A stretch of DNA of 64,000 nucleotides from Brasenia schreberi (GCA_036023115.1 JAYKKT010000089.1:11727501-11791500), one strand, 5' to 3'; positions 29,843-41,079 are shown, counted from the stretch's first letter. Notes: generated from the sequence alone by a model not told the origin. Made by a program: numbers and translations.

Positions 29843-30009
29843 CGACACTCCCGCGTTGGTTGGGCGGTTACACACCCCCTTCGTGGGGTGTCTTCAATGG
29901 GTGGTGAGTTAACTGCTAACATGGCACATGATAAGGCTCTATGGAAACAAAGAATCCATGTAGCCGACACCGTTTAGTATGGGAAAAGGCTTAGTTGTTG
30001 TTGTTGTTG
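29843..30009 (+). mobile_element. Composite retroposon: tRNA-like head joined to an RTE LINE 3' tail
   Basis: Flanked by the perfect 12-bp duplication tgagacaatata (29831-29842 and 30010-30021). The right part encodes the last residues of the RTE LINE protein (ELTANMAHDKALWKQRIHVA, then DTV stop) and ends ggcttagttgttgttgttg. The left part (29843 to about 29900) is unlike the LINEs at 18.8 and 21.3 kb. It has a tRNA-like look, with a ttggttgggcgg box-A-like word and a hairpin around acacccccttcgtggggtgt. Either a SINE using an RTE tail or a template-switch chimera. Confidence 0.7.
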
Positions 30010-30031
30010 TGAGACAATATAAATTTGATTT

Positions 30032-30146
30032 AGCGGATATAGAACTTTTCATGAGGTGGGACGAACTGTTTATTCAATTTTACATATAAATGGTTGAAGC
30101 TGATGAACAAGCTACGGGGGAGGATTGAATTCATGACCACTCTACA
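30032..30146. mobile_element. Second copy of the 20.65-kb MITE family (reverse orientation)
   Basis: Begins agcggatatagaact and shares gggacgaactgtttattcaa and aaatggttgaagc with the reverse complement of the element at 20651-20826. Its other end is eroded. An 11-bp C run follows at 30163-30173. Confidence 0.55.
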
Positions 30147-30554
30147 TAGTTCTTTCCAACCGCCCCCCCCCCCAAGTCGCTTCAACGGCTTGAAGCAAAG
30201 TTATGAAGCATGGAGTATATGACCTGGGTCATGTTTGGATTCAAACCTGTCTTAAATCAAAACCTGCTTGGGTGTCATCTTGGATCTAAACATCTCTCTC
30301 ATCAGCTTTTGCCCAAAGCAAATCCTTCAAGAAATCCACCATATAAACAACATAAGTTCTTAGCAAATCTGTTAAACCCAGCTTCTTTCAAAAACATAAA
30401 AAGAAAAACGAGTTCGTGCCCAAGTGCATCAGTTTTGGTTTGCCAAAGGGGCATTGTTCACTTAGTAGGAGGTTTACTTTCTATATTCAGACAAATATAT
30501 GATACGGCTCTGTTTAACCCCATCTTGCTTATAAGAAAAAGAAAAAGAACACCA

Positions 30555-30640
30555 CCTAGCTATGGATCATCTTACAAGCCAAAGGTCATGCGATTGATGC
30601 CAAGAACATGCATCTGGCTTTGCCCTCTCCATTTTACAAT
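30555..30640 (+). repeat. tRNA-derived SINE-like repeat, degraded
   Basis: Reads cttacaagccaaaggtcatg, then cgattgatgcc, then catgcatctggctttgccct, in the order seen in the better copies at 51388 and 60890. Confidence 0.5.
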
Positions 30641-30666
30641 GAGTTTGAAGTTCAGGTGCAACAATC

Positions 30667-30770
30667 AGTGACGGATTTAGATTTTTTTGTGGGCTGGAGC
30701 AAACTGCTAATTCAACCTCTGAAGTAGAACTAACTGTGTACAGTAGCCATGAATTCAGTCACGCTTTGTA
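30667..30770. mobile_element. Third copy of the 20.65-kb MITE family
   Basis: Starts agtgacggatttagatttt, then gcaaactgctaattcaacc and catgaattcagtcac, matching the same family in the same orientation as the 30032 copy. Confidence 0.55.
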
Positions 30771-31826
30771 CATTTTGATTGGTTTTTCGAATTTGAGGTG
30801 GAGTGTCGTTGAGGCTGAAAGTTAGAGACTCATAGAGACGGACAATTTTGTGAGGATGACAGGGTTTACACAAAGAGGTGACTGTAGATCGCATCCATGA
30901 TTAACAGATTAAAGCAGCAAATCAAAAGGAAAATTAAAGTAAAAATGCCACCGAGACAAAAAAACTGACATAATTTGAAAGAGCTCCTCTACACTACCTT
31001 TACAACTTTATAATGGAGGTAGGAGGAAAGCACCAAGTTATAAGAAATTCAAAAATCCAGTTATCAAGAAAGCGGCCTTTCTTTCAGTAGTTTACTTTTT
31101 TCTTCATTTTTCCCGTAGTGTAAGCTTGTTTTTCAATACAGTTTCCAATAAGAGCTCCTTATTGAATAGATAATATTGCTTTACTTTCACTTCTTTCTTT
31201 CTTTTTGTTCAGTTTCTTTAGTAAATTCTCAATTCTCACCTCCCTAATAGCACCTACTTCCTCAGAACCTCACCTATTATTGACTATGATTTTCCCTAAC
31301 TTCTTGAGGAATCTATTGGTATATATATATATTCACCTAAGCCTTGTAAATAACTTAGGATGGGTGTTCTATCCAAGTGAGGTCCTACTTGTTGATTCGC
31401 AACCCAATAGGTTTAGTTAAGGCAGAATGACCAATTCATTAATTAATAAAGACTATTTTAAAAAACAAGAATGAAATGGCACTGTGCAGACAATCCCTTC
31501 CCATCTAGTGATCGTAGAAGCCGGTGACCATTACTATATTTCGGTGGAGAAGCACGTGACGATCCATTAATCAAATTATCACGGCAGAAAAATGATGCCG
31601 GAAAACTTGACACAAGACATAAATTTGACAGAATAATAACGCTCTCATTTCCACTTTCAATCCGCTAATAAGGGTACCCAGCCATCTAGCACGGTTGCTT
31701 CCCTTTATTACATGCACCATCATTCCAGGTAGATGCGGAAACCCTCCACCACTGATGGCACGAAAATGATGACCGCTAACAGTCAACTGCAGCTCTTCCT
31801 CACATTGGGAGCGAGAGGAGTGGTTC
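30771..31826. other. Intergenic DNA left of the large MULE
   Basis: No gene recognised on either strand; short frames near 31205 and 31571 lack family features. Confidence 0.5.
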
Positions 31827-32221
31827 ATGATCAAACATTCTCCTGCTCAATCTTATTCAAACGGTGAAACCGTTCGATCAAGCAAAATCCAGACTATTCA
31901 ACCGAACATATAAAACCCTTTCTCTCTCCTCCACCTCCGGCCCGTCAAACTCTCTCTCTCTCTCTGCCCCACCAGCCGTTTGACTCTCTCCATCTCATCT
32001 CTCTGTCTCCCGGTCACCGGACTATCTCGCTCCCGTCTCTATGTCTCGGGCCACTAGATTCCCTCCCTCTCATCTCTCAGTCATAGCTGCCATACTCTCT
32101 CCGTCTCGTCTCTCCCCCACCCTCTACTAGATTGTCAATGGTAGACTGATCCCATCCATGTCCCAAGCCGTCTCTCATCTTTGTCTCATCGATGTAGTAA
32201 TTCGTCTCCATCCCTAGCTTG
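31827..32221 (+). repeat. Left terminal inverted repeat of the MULE
   Basis: Opens atgatcaaacattct, then gttcgatcaagcaaaatcc, then a CT-rich stretch (31918-32120), then ctactagattgtcaatgg. It pairs in inverted orientation with 39782-40134. The CT-rich part would act as a leader or promoter region for the internal transposase. Confidence 0.75.
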
Positions 32222-32348
32222 CACTAATCGCTCCCTTCTGCATTGTAGGGCACGTGCATGCCCTCCCGCATGCCCTAACCTAGAGCTAAACACATCAGTA
32301 ACCTCTCTCTTAGTGTTGTTGACTGTAAATAGTCTTATATACTTGACT

Positions 32349-32680
32349 GCTTGAAAGATTAGTCCACATGACCATCGGTGGCCTTTCGTCTACTCTTGCT
32401 GCTTATCTTATCCACTATTGATGTTGAGATGAAGTTGTTTGTTTTGTATTTTGTTCTTTTTTTTTTTTTTGCAGAAAGCATGAACTTACTGTGCTTGTTT
32501 GCTTGCATACATTGCTTGAAAGATTAGTCGAGATGGCCATCTTTGACCGTTTGTCTACTCTTGTTGCTTATCTTGTCCGTCATGGATGTTGAGATACAAT
32601 TTTTTTACTTCTTGTTTCTTTTTTTATTTTTGAGGAAGCATGAAATTGTTGTGATTGCTTGCTTTTATACCTAATTGCTT
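32349..32680 (+). repeat. Two diverged ~165-bp direct repeats upstream of the FAR1 relic
   Basis: gcttgaaagattagtc occurs at 32349 and 32514, followed in both by gtctactcttg(c/t)tgcttatctt and a T-rich stretch ending near agcatgaa. Probably part of the MULE 5' subterminal region. Confidence 0.7.
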
Positions 32681-33321
32681 GAAAATTGCTAGTAACATCT
32701 CTCTCACAATGTTGTTGCGTATATTTTGTCTTGCATATGTTCTTGCACGAAATTATTGTGATTGCTACATTGTCATTGATTATAAGTTCACGCTGTTGGT
32801 TTTACCGAGTAGAACCTTGTTGATATTATTGGTAAATAGATGAATCATCATTCTTGAGAATTGCTAATGTAGTGTAGTTGTTTCCTAATGGTGACCCATG
32901 TTAGTGTAGAACCTTGTTTAAGCATGAGAATTGTTGTTGCGGTGTAGTTGTTAAATTGTTGTGATTGTGTTGTTTTGCAAAGAAAATTGCACGATTACCT
33001 CCTCTATGGTTTATGTTTGGAAGGCTAGTCTATATTCTAAATTTTGATTTGCTTTTTTTTATCTAAATTTAGAGAAACTTCCTTGAAACATGGATAAAAG
33101 TAAAAACTCACGAAGCAAGAATATTGGTGGAAGGTTGGACATGTGCAGCAATAAATTTCAGAGGATAAGTAGCATTTGAGATGAATGCCAAGAGATTTGA
33201 ATGCGAATAAAGACAAAGAAGTACTGGTACCACAACATAGTGATATTCTTATAGAGTTCAATGGTGATAAGATTGATTAGGCAACGATCATAGTCATACT
33301 AATATTGACAGTGATAGAGGT

Positions 33322-34277
33322 GAGTCAAAAAAGTTTGTACCAACTGTGAGTTTAGAGTTTATACCTACCATTGGCATGGAGTTTGAAACATATAATGAAG
33401 TATATGAGTTTTATAATTCGTATGCTAGGTTGGGTGGGCTTAGTGTACGAAAATATTCCAATAGAAAAGATAAAAGACATATGTTGAGCAATATTTATAT
33501 GCACCAAGGGTGCAAGGAAGAGAAACAATGTGAAAAAGTAAAAGGTCGGTACGAGATATGGTTGCTCGGTAAGAATAATAGTTGTTTTATTCCAAAAGAA
33601 GAAGAAATGGGTTGTTATTCAACTTGATGAAATCCATAGTTACTTGTTGCATTCACCTTTAAAGTTTAATATGTATAGATAAACAAAGGGAAGCAACACA
33701 CCTATCCAAATAAGAGATGATGATAGATAATTTTTCTAAGATTGGATCGAAGGCATGTGATATGATTAAACTTATGGCAACAAACGATGGAATTGAATAT
33801 GCTCCTTTCACTAGGCATGATGTGTATAACTTATCTACAAAAAGCGAAAAAGGTTTACACAGTAATTGATCGGCATACTCCATTAGAATATTTTCATAAT
33901 AGAAGTTTACAAGATACAAACTTCTATTGTGCCATTCAGATAGATGAAGATAATCACGGTACAACTCATAAGGACTACTGTTATTTTGGGGATGTGATCT
34001 CATTCAACACAAAGTATAAGAAAAATCAATATGGAATGCCATTTGCTCCTTTAATAATATCAATCACCACAATCAATTGAATATAATGGGATGTATATTA
34101 CTAAGAGATGAAAAAACAGTCTTTTATATGGTTGTATAAGGAGTGGTTGAAAGCTATTGGTGGTCGAAACCCAAATGCTATTCTAACTGACCAAGATCCT
34201 ATTAATAATGCAGTAATTGAACAAGTTTTCTTAAATACAGTCCTTATTGTATATGGCATGTCCAACAAAAGTTTCTA

Positions 34278-34340
<63 letters not shown>

Positions 34341-34400
34341 AAATTTCAAAGAAAAATGGAATGGATGGTTTTATCACAAGTGTAGCTTATTGGGTCTCAG
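33322..34400 (+). pseudogene. FAR1-related MULE transposase, disrupted
   Basis: FAR1/FRS proteins derive from MULE transposases; this copy lies between MULE inverted repeats and is a transposase relic. Frame 1 (33346-33627) carries the FAR1 DNA-binding region: PTIGMEFETYNEVYEFYNSY, then ARLGGLSVRKYSNRKDKRHM. A shifted frame continues KWVVIQLDEIHS and PLKFNMYR. Later frames read LQDTNFYCAIQIDEDN, YCYFGDVISFNTKYKKNQYG with MPFAP next (33900-34050), then KEWLKAIGGRNPNAILTDQD (34136-34200), the DDE core. The usual D in F-D-T-T-Y is N here. A (TA)n tract (34281-34338) interrupts the sequence just after the WH-type motif. No zinc-finger C-terminus is visible. At least three frame breaks and several stops. 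Confidence 0.85.
34281..34338. repeat. (TA)n tract inside the FAR1 relic
   Basis: About 29 TA units interrupt the transposase sequence; frames running through it are artefacts. Confidence 0.97.
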
Positions 34401-35340
34401 ATGCTTGTTTGTCATTCTACACATAATCATATAAACAACATATAATATGATGATAGTTTAAACATCATATAATTACATAAACAAGTATTTGATTCCTATT
34501 GAACTTGAAACCCTCCATCCAACACAAATAGTCCAGAATATATTGATGCACTAAAAGCAAATTGGCACCTTCATTATACATTTGAGTAATGATGCACTAA
34601 AAGCAATTTGGCACCTTCGTTGTCTCAAGAAAATTGATGGGGATTGAGAGAGAGAACGTGTAATTTCACCTGCAACTCAAATGTAGCTAAAACTAGTAAT
34701 TGTGAAACTTATAGTCCATAATATAATAGTTTTAGTAATGAAATTGTCAAATATCACAAGTGTGAAATTGTTCATTAAAAACTAATATAGTCCATAATAG
34801 TCTACATATTAAAATAATAAGCATCATAATAGCCTACAATATAATAGCTTTATAATAACGAAAGCTGTCAAATATCACAATACCTGTGAAATTATTTATT
34901 AAACAGCAAAATAGTTCACAATAGTCCATACATCTACAATAGTCCAAAACATAATAGCTTTCCACTCCGAGGCACGTTAAACAGCAACATAGCCCAAGAT
35001 AGAGCATACATCAATCATTTCAGGGAATGTTATATCCTAAGCACCACCCGGACATTAATCTTATAAAAAATAGCAAGTTCTGCTTTTCACTCCAAGATGT
35101 TCTACTTTTCAATATTTATATCCTTATTCTCCTTTTTCACAATTGTGATGCGTAATGCTTCTTTTGTTTTATAAAGTTCCAACTCCAATTTACAACACTT
35201 GGTGCACTTGTCACTTAAATGATCCTTTGGTTGATTGTTTTTCTTAATTTTAGCACAAACAATATAAAGATAAGAGAAACACATTAATATATTGACATGA
35301 AAGACATGGTTGACACGAAAAGAGAGAAAGAGACATGATC
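34401..35340. other. Internal AT-rich part of the MULE
   Basis: Loose repetition of agtccataatataatagtttt and aatatcacaa words at 34.7-35.0 kb. No protein-coding remains recognised. Confidence 0.45.
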
Positions 35341-36330
35341 GACATGAAAGGCACAATTGACATGAACTACACTGAAAATGGAATCAATGGAACTGTCAAC
35401 AAACAAAATACGATATTTAAGACTAACCTTTCAAGCAATCAAATGTACAAGAAAGCAATCACAATAATTTCATGCTTCCTCAAAAATAAAATTAAAAGAA
35501 ACAAGAAAAAAGAAATAGTTACATCTTAGCATCAATGGTGGAATCAAATGGTGGAATCAATGAAAGGCACAATTGACATGAACTACACTGAAAATGGAAT
35601 CAATGGAACTGTCAACAAACAAAATACAGCATTTAAGACTAACCTTTCAAGCAATCAAATGTACAAGCAAGCAATCACAATAATTTCATGCTTCATCAAA
35701 AATAAAAATAAAAAGAAACAAGCAAAAAGAAATAGTTACATCTCAACATCAATGGTAGATAAGATAAGCAACAAGAGCAAATAAATGGTCGAAGATGGGC
35801 ATCTCCACTAACCTTTCAAACAATCAGGTATACAAGCAAGCAACCACAACAACTTCATGCCTTCTTAAAATAAAAAAGGAATAAGAAGCAAAAGGAAAAA
35901 ACAATTGTATCTCAACATCTATGGCAAATAAGATAAGAAGCAAGAATAGACAAATGACCAAAGATGGCCATCTCAACTAACCTTTAAAACAATCATGTAT
36001 ACAAACAAGCAATCACAACAATTTCATGCTTTCTCAAAAAAGAAGAAGCAAAAATAACAATTGCATCTCAACATCAATGGTAAACAAGATATGCAACAAG
36101 AGTAGGCAAATGGATGAATATCGCCATCTAGACTAATCTTTCAAGCAATGAGGTATACAAATAAACAATCACAACAATTTCATACTTTCTCAAAAATTTT
36201 AAAAAAAGAAACAAGATGCAAAGAAAAACTTCATCTCAATATCAATAACAAGATAAGCAACAAGAGCCTACAAACAACCATCCTTGACCATCTTTATTAC
36301 TAATCTTTCAAGTAATCAGGTATACAAGAC
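35341..36330. repeat. Satellite-like tandem array, six degenerate ~165-bp units
   Basis: The landmark actaa(c/t)ctttcaa occurs at 35422, 35638, 35807, 35976, 36132 and 36299, spacings 216, 169, 169, 156 and 167. Shared words include atcacaataatttcatgct, aagataagcaacaag and tctcaacatcaatgg. Units 1 and 2 are the most alike and share an extra ~50 bp. It lies inside the MULE. No coding potential. Confidence 0.9.
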
Positions 36331-36391
36331 AATATATCCAACAACATTTTAGAGAGGGATACATATTACTAGTATGTTTAGCCCTTAATTA

Positions 36392-36792
36392 TGTTGGATC
36401 ATTTGTTCTTTTTCTTTCAGGTTCCTTACCCAATGGCAGCAGTGATGTAGTGCAACGGAAGAGGGCCAAATAGGTACTTCAACAACAGAAAGAAGGGAGA
36501 AGATTAGAGAGATTTCACGGTTTTCCGCATATTGATTACCAGGAAAGCTATTCTTATTCTCACATTGTAATCACAGCTATGTATGTATTCTCATGTATAG
36601 TATTTATAGAGAGAGAGAGAGAGTCTAGCTTCTTCTTCTCTGTATTTTCATGTCTAGGCTTTCTGTTACAAATTGTTTTTCGTCTTTACTTCTACAACGT
36701 ATACATTTAATCCTATATATGTTTGTATATAAAGTTTTCTCATATTTACTATCGAGAATGGTCAAATCCGGATATACACATTTTGCATTACA
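36392..36792 (-). repeat. 3' LTR of the nested copia element
   Basis: On the minus strand it starts tgtaatgcaaaatgtgtata and ends gatccaaca, with a TATA-like ctataaatactatac near 36600. The U3 part matches 39495-39663. Length is about 400 bp. Confidence 0.65.
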
Positions 36793-37947
36793 TCTCTTAC
36801 TTGACCATTTGAGTCAAGCCTTATTGCACATTGGTTTTATCGTCCACTTTTGTGGGTTTTCCCAAGTTGTCTTCTATTGCAAATGTAATTGCAATCGATA
36901 TCCGTTGTATGGTTTTTCATGTATCATACAATCTTACCTACACAACAATCATTGTGTAAATTAATACACTTTAAACACATCTCAAACCCATGTTAACAAC
37001 ATGCTTTGAGAAAAGATCCTCTGTTATGTTTTTTGTCAAGGGGTCTACCAACATATCATTGGTTAGCAAATATAATATGGATATTTCTTTTCTTTAAACC
37101 ATATCATGAACATAGTGATACTTGACCATTATCAGCTCCACTCTTAATCATAATAATCATTGCTTGTTGTTATAATAAATGACAATTGACTCGTTCGCTA
37201 TTTTCAACTTCAAATCACCTATGAAGCGGCTTATCCAAATGACACTCATTGCAACCATACTGCAAGCAACATACTCAACTTCTTGGGTATGCAATGCTAC
37301 AAAACCCTATTTCTTATATGCCTAAGAAACAACTCTTCTTCGAAATAAGAATATTTGTCCAAAGGTTGATTTGTTGTCATCTTTATTTTCAACAAAATTA
37401 GTATCTGAGTATCCTAACACTTTTAGTTCATTTGCTTGAAAACATAGTTTCAAATATTTTGTTACTTTAAGATATCTTAGAAATATTTTCATAGCTATTC
37501 AATGTTGTCAACTATGATTACCTTGATATCTACTTATAAGACCAACAACAAAGTTGATATCAAGTCTTGTACACAAACATCACATATATCAAGCTATCAA
37601 TAACTTGTGCATAAGGAACATTAGGTTTATTATCTCCCTCATTAGGATAATCAACCTCTCTCAATTTTACCCCTTTTGCAAAAGGTGTAGATGTCGGTTT
37701 GTATTCACCCGTTTTAAACTTCTTGAGGATATAGTTTATATCTCTCTCCTAACTTAGTCATAAGAGTTTAAATTCTCTATCTCGAGAAATCTTTATTCCC
37801 ATAATATAGGATGCTTTTCCCATATCCTTCATTTAAAACCATGAGTTTAACTATGATTTGGTTTTGATAATCATCTTCTTGTCATTCCTAGTTAACAAGA
37901 TATCATCTACAAGTGGTCAAATTCATTAGCCACAATCCCAAGTTCAT

Positions 37948-38298
37948 TTATGACATTTTAAAAAGTTGAATATCATTGATGAGGTGTTTAAGGTTATATA
38001 GAGATTTTTTCAACTTATATACTTTATCTTCTTGACCTTTAACTCTGTATCTTTCAGGTTGTTGCATATATATGATTTCATTTAAATCTTTATTTAAAAA
38101 AACAATCTTTACATCTAATTGATGTAAATCCAAATCATAATACGTTGACATTGTCAGGATTATCCTTATGGTTTTGGCTATTATGTCATTTTTAAGAAAT
38201 ATTTTATACATTTCTTTTTCCCCTTCTATTGTATTTGGAGTAGATGGTAGAATTGTTTTCCTTAAAACATAGTTTACACCTTGAAGTGTAAGTGCCAA
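37948..38298 (-). pseudogene. Copia reverse transcriptase fragment
   Basis: A 116-codon frame covering the N-terminal reverse transcriptase motifs of copia elements: the LHQLDVKIVFLN block corresponds to the usual HQMDVKTAFLNG, and YMQQPERYRVKGQEDKVYKL follows. It breaks just before the QAPR-type motif. The catalytic YVDD box is not visible in this frame. Confidence 0.8.
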
Positions 38299-38339
38299 AG
38301 GGATATGTCTTTTCTATGTTTGAAAATTTGGACAGTTAA

Positions 38340-39310
38340 GTTTTTATATTTTTGCCAACTCTGATACATAGATTTTGGAGTTCATTTTTTATTGTTTGGT
38401 AAAAATAACAATAAAATAATCTTTAAAAAAGAAACAATCAACCTGCAACACATATTTTAGAAACAAATAGTTAACCACTAAAATATAATTTACACGATAT
38501 CTATGTACTGAACTGAAAAGATCTCCAAGTACCTAAAAGTAGTTTCAAAATGAAATTACTCTTAACTTGATTTTGCAATTTCAAAATAAACCTAGAGACA
38601 AAACTGTAATTTTTTCTATTTTTTGTCATTGTGATTTCCTTAAAGTTTTAGGGATAAACCAATAATTTTAATTATATGTTTGGTTTGGTTATTATCAGAA
38701 AGAAACAAAGACAAATAGTAAAATTATGCCTAATTTTTTAAATTGATTAAGGAGAAGATTATAATTTTGCTCCTTAGCCTGAATCTATATTTTACCTAAA
38801 GAATAGGGGCAAAATCATCTTTTCACTTAGTGGTAGTCTTGTGAATATTCTCACGTTCAAGGAAAATTATGTAATTTTACAAGTTGGTATTTCATAATTT
38901 CCACAAACTACCAAAGGACAGAATTGTCCTTTCATTCGTTAAGAACAAAATTATATTTTTACTTTAAAATATATAAATATTTTAGTAATTTCGATCGATA
39001 AAAGTTTTGAAAAATAAAAAATGGCTAAGGGCATAAAAACTTTTTAGTCCACTGCTTGAGGCGGTTTCCTAGAAATTATCGACGATTTTCTAAAACTGCA
39101 GCAGAGAGCAGTTTTTGTCGATGTTTTTTGGAAAGCCATGGTTTCGTACCGTGGTTTTATCGAAAACTGTTGAGCAATTTTTCAATTCAACATAAAAAAA
39201 ACACGAGAGATAGGAGAGGGAGAGGGAGAGAGATAACGGGATAGAGAGGGGATAGAGAGGGGAGATTTGGGGAGAAAGAGGGAGGAAGAAAAGGGATTGG
39301 TGCTCCGTCA
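38340..39310. other. AT-rich interior of the copia relic with a hairpin-rich stretch
   Basis: 38.3-39.0 kb holds no recognisable coding remains. At 39078-39125 an imperfect stem pairs atcgac...aaaactgc with gcagtttttgtcgat. At 39205-39290 there is a gagagg-rich purine tract. Confidence 0.45.
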
Positions 39311-39313
39311 CTC

Positions 39314-39460
39314 TGCTTGGCCTTTTTACTCTACTGCTCCCGAATCTGTCGCTCTGGCTTGATCTCCTGTTTATTTGCTCTAGCTTGGCCTCTCTGTTCA
39401 ACCGTTTCTGGCTTGGCCTCTCTATTTAGTCGTTCCGGCTTGGCCTCTCTTACCATTAGG
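39314..39460. repeat. ~27-bp minisatellite (about 5 units)
   Basis: gcttgg(c/a)(c/t)ctct-type cores occur at about 39314, 39357, 39383, 39411 and 39438. Each is followed by a variable spacer with a gtcgttccg- or gctct-like end. The array is bracketed by a duplicated ggggagaaagaggga word (39268 and 39479). Confidence 0.65.
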
Positions 39461-39494
39461 GGAAGAGAGGGGAGATATGGGGAGAAAGAGGGAG

Positions 39495-39663
39495 GGAGAG
39501 TCTCGCTTCTTCTTTTGTGTATTTTCATGTCTAAGCTTTCCATTAGAAGTCGTTTTCGTCTTTATTTTTACAATGTATACGTTTAATCGAGTATACATTT
39601 GTATGTTTCTTTATATTTACTGCTTAGAATAGCCAAATATAGATATATACATTCTGTCTTACA
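39495..39663 (-). repeat. Remaining U3 part of the 5' LTR of the copia relic
   Basis: Minus strand starts tgtaagacagaatgtata and matches the 3' LTR through tacattgta, aataaagacgaaaa and tagacatgaaaatacac. Similarity stops at a CT-rich run. Confidence 0.65.
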
Positions 39664-39781
39664 GATTACGATAGGCGAAGGATCAAGCATACTTACAACA
39701 AGGCAAGAGAGGGAGAGATTGACATGTTAGAGCATCAGTGGAACAAAGATGAGAGAGAGTTTGGGAGGGAGAGACTGGTAG

Positions 39782-40134
39782 GCTAGGGATAGAGATGAGT
39801 TAGGGCATCGACGGGACAAAGACGACTGGTAGTTTGGGACATTAGTGCGATTGGTCTGTCATTGACAATCCGGTAGAGGGTGTGGGAGAGGGAGACAAGA
39901 GGGAGAGAGTTGGCAGCTGCAACAAAGAGATGAGAGAGCGGCTGGAGACAAGAGGGAGATAGGCTGACGACCTAGAGATAGAGAGATGAGATGGGGAGGG
40001 TCTGGTGGCTGGTTGGGGTGGGGCGGGAGGCGAAGGAGAGAGAAAGGTTGTTATATGTTAAGATGAATGATTTGGATTTTGATTGATCGGACCGTTCCCG
40101 CATTTGAGTAACATTGAGTAGAACATTTGAGCAT
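39782..40134 (-). repeat. Right terminal inverted repeat of the MULE
   Basis: Inverted partner of 31827-32221. Its reverse complement opens atgctcaaatgttct and includes gtccgatcaatcaaaatcc and ctaccggattgtcaatga. Confidence 0.75.
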
Positions 40135-40154
40135 CGACTACTACTCTTTATTAA

Positions 40155-40172
40155 ATATATATATATATATAT

Positions 40173-40205
<33 letters not shown>

Positions 40206-40297
40206 TATATATATATATATATGTATGTATATATATATATACATGTATGTATGTATATATATATATACATGTATGTATGTATATATATATATACATG

Positions 40298-40336
<39 letters not shown>

Positions 40337-40357
40337 ATATATATATGTATGTATGTG

Positions 40358-40444
<87 letters not shown>
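40155..40444. repeat. Long (TA)n tract with TATGTATGTA variants
   Basis: About 290 bp, starting just outside the right end of the MULE. Regularly spaced tacatgtatgtatg blocks lie in its left half and pure TA in its right half. Confidence 0.97.
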
Positions 40445-40448
<4 letters not shown>

Positions 40449-40452
40449 ACAT

Positions 40453-40590
40453 ATAGAGAGGGTTCTCTTTGAATATATATTCTGATAGTTTAGTTGTTCG
40501 ATTACCCTCAATGAACGGTGCGGTCCTTGTTACATTGGAGTCTACCATTTGATAAGGACATATGATCCAACAAATGATCATATATGTATG

Positions 40591-40648
<58 letters not shown>

Positions 40649-40788
40649 GTATATATACATATAGAGAGGGTTCTCTTTGAATATATATTCTGATAGTTTA
40701 GTTGTTCGATTACCCTCAATGAACGGTGCGGTCCTTGTTACATTGGAGTCTACCATTTGAGAAGGACATATGATCCAACAAATGATCT
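40453..40788. repeat. Recent 128-bp direct duplication separated by an AT tract
   Basis: 40453-40580 and 40661-40788 are identical except for about one base (gataagg versus gagaagg). Both begin with atagagagggttctctttga and end caacaaatgatc. The ~80 bp between them is mostly (TA)n, so the repeat period is 208 bp. Confidence 0.95.
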
Positions 40789-41079
40789 TTTCGAGAGCAT
40801 ATACTTTTCGAAGATTCTATCATTCCTTTCTCTATATGTATATATACATTATATATATATTATGCACACAAAAGGCTTGACTCGGACTTAACACAAACCT
40901 GTTTGGTGTCGTGTCTGGTTCTTCAATATGAACATGAACAAAAATTCAGGTCAGATTGATCGGATCTGTAGTGACATGGCTCAAACCCGATCCATCGACC
41001 GAATTTGCCACCCCTAGGTATAATTAATGGTTTTAAGCCTTACAAAAATAAATACGACCTAGAGTGTCATCACCCTGAC
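40789..41079. repeat. hAT-like element end and flanks
   Basis: The stretch 40870-41018 ends in ttgccacccctagg, the terminal word of many plant hAT-type non-autonomous elements. Its left end is not clear. Confidence 0.35.

Larger units (their letters stand above)
36392..39663 (-). mobile_element. Ty1/copia retrotransposon relic, nested in the MULE
   Basis: Direct repeats at 36620-36792 and 39495-39663 act as LTR parts. Between them the minus strand carries decayed pol. At 38298-37948 it is reverse transcriptase: KTIRIILTMSTYYDLDLHQL, DVKIVFLNKDLNEIIYMQQP and VYKLKKSLYNLKH. Near 37110-37000 there are RNase H remains. The flanks aatta (36387-36391) and gatta (39664-39668) differ at one base and may be the old 5-bp target duplication. 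Gag, protease and integrase were not recognised, and the 5' LTR keeps only U3. Inactive. Confidence 0.75.
31827..40134 (+). mobile_element. Decayed ~8.3-kb Mutator-like element (MULE) with long terminal inverted repeats
   Basis: The left end (31827-32221) and the right end (39782-40134, inverted) align over about 350-390 bp. Shared inverted words include aacatataa, ctttctctctcc, tctcatctctct, ctagattgtcaatg/ccggattgtcaatg and atccctagc. Inside lies a FAR1-type transposase relic reading from the left end, so the plus strand is its coding direction. A ~165-bp tandem array (35.3-36.3 kb) and a nested copia element (36.4-39.7 kb) follow. I could not identify a 9-bp target duplication, and the outer boundaries may shift by up to 20 bp. 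The many stops show that it is inactive. Confidence 0.75.

Noticed and set aside
33322..34400. Domesticated, functional FRS gene
   Set aside because: Multiple frame breaks, a TA tract inside the catalytic region and flanking MULE inverted repeats point to a dead transposase.
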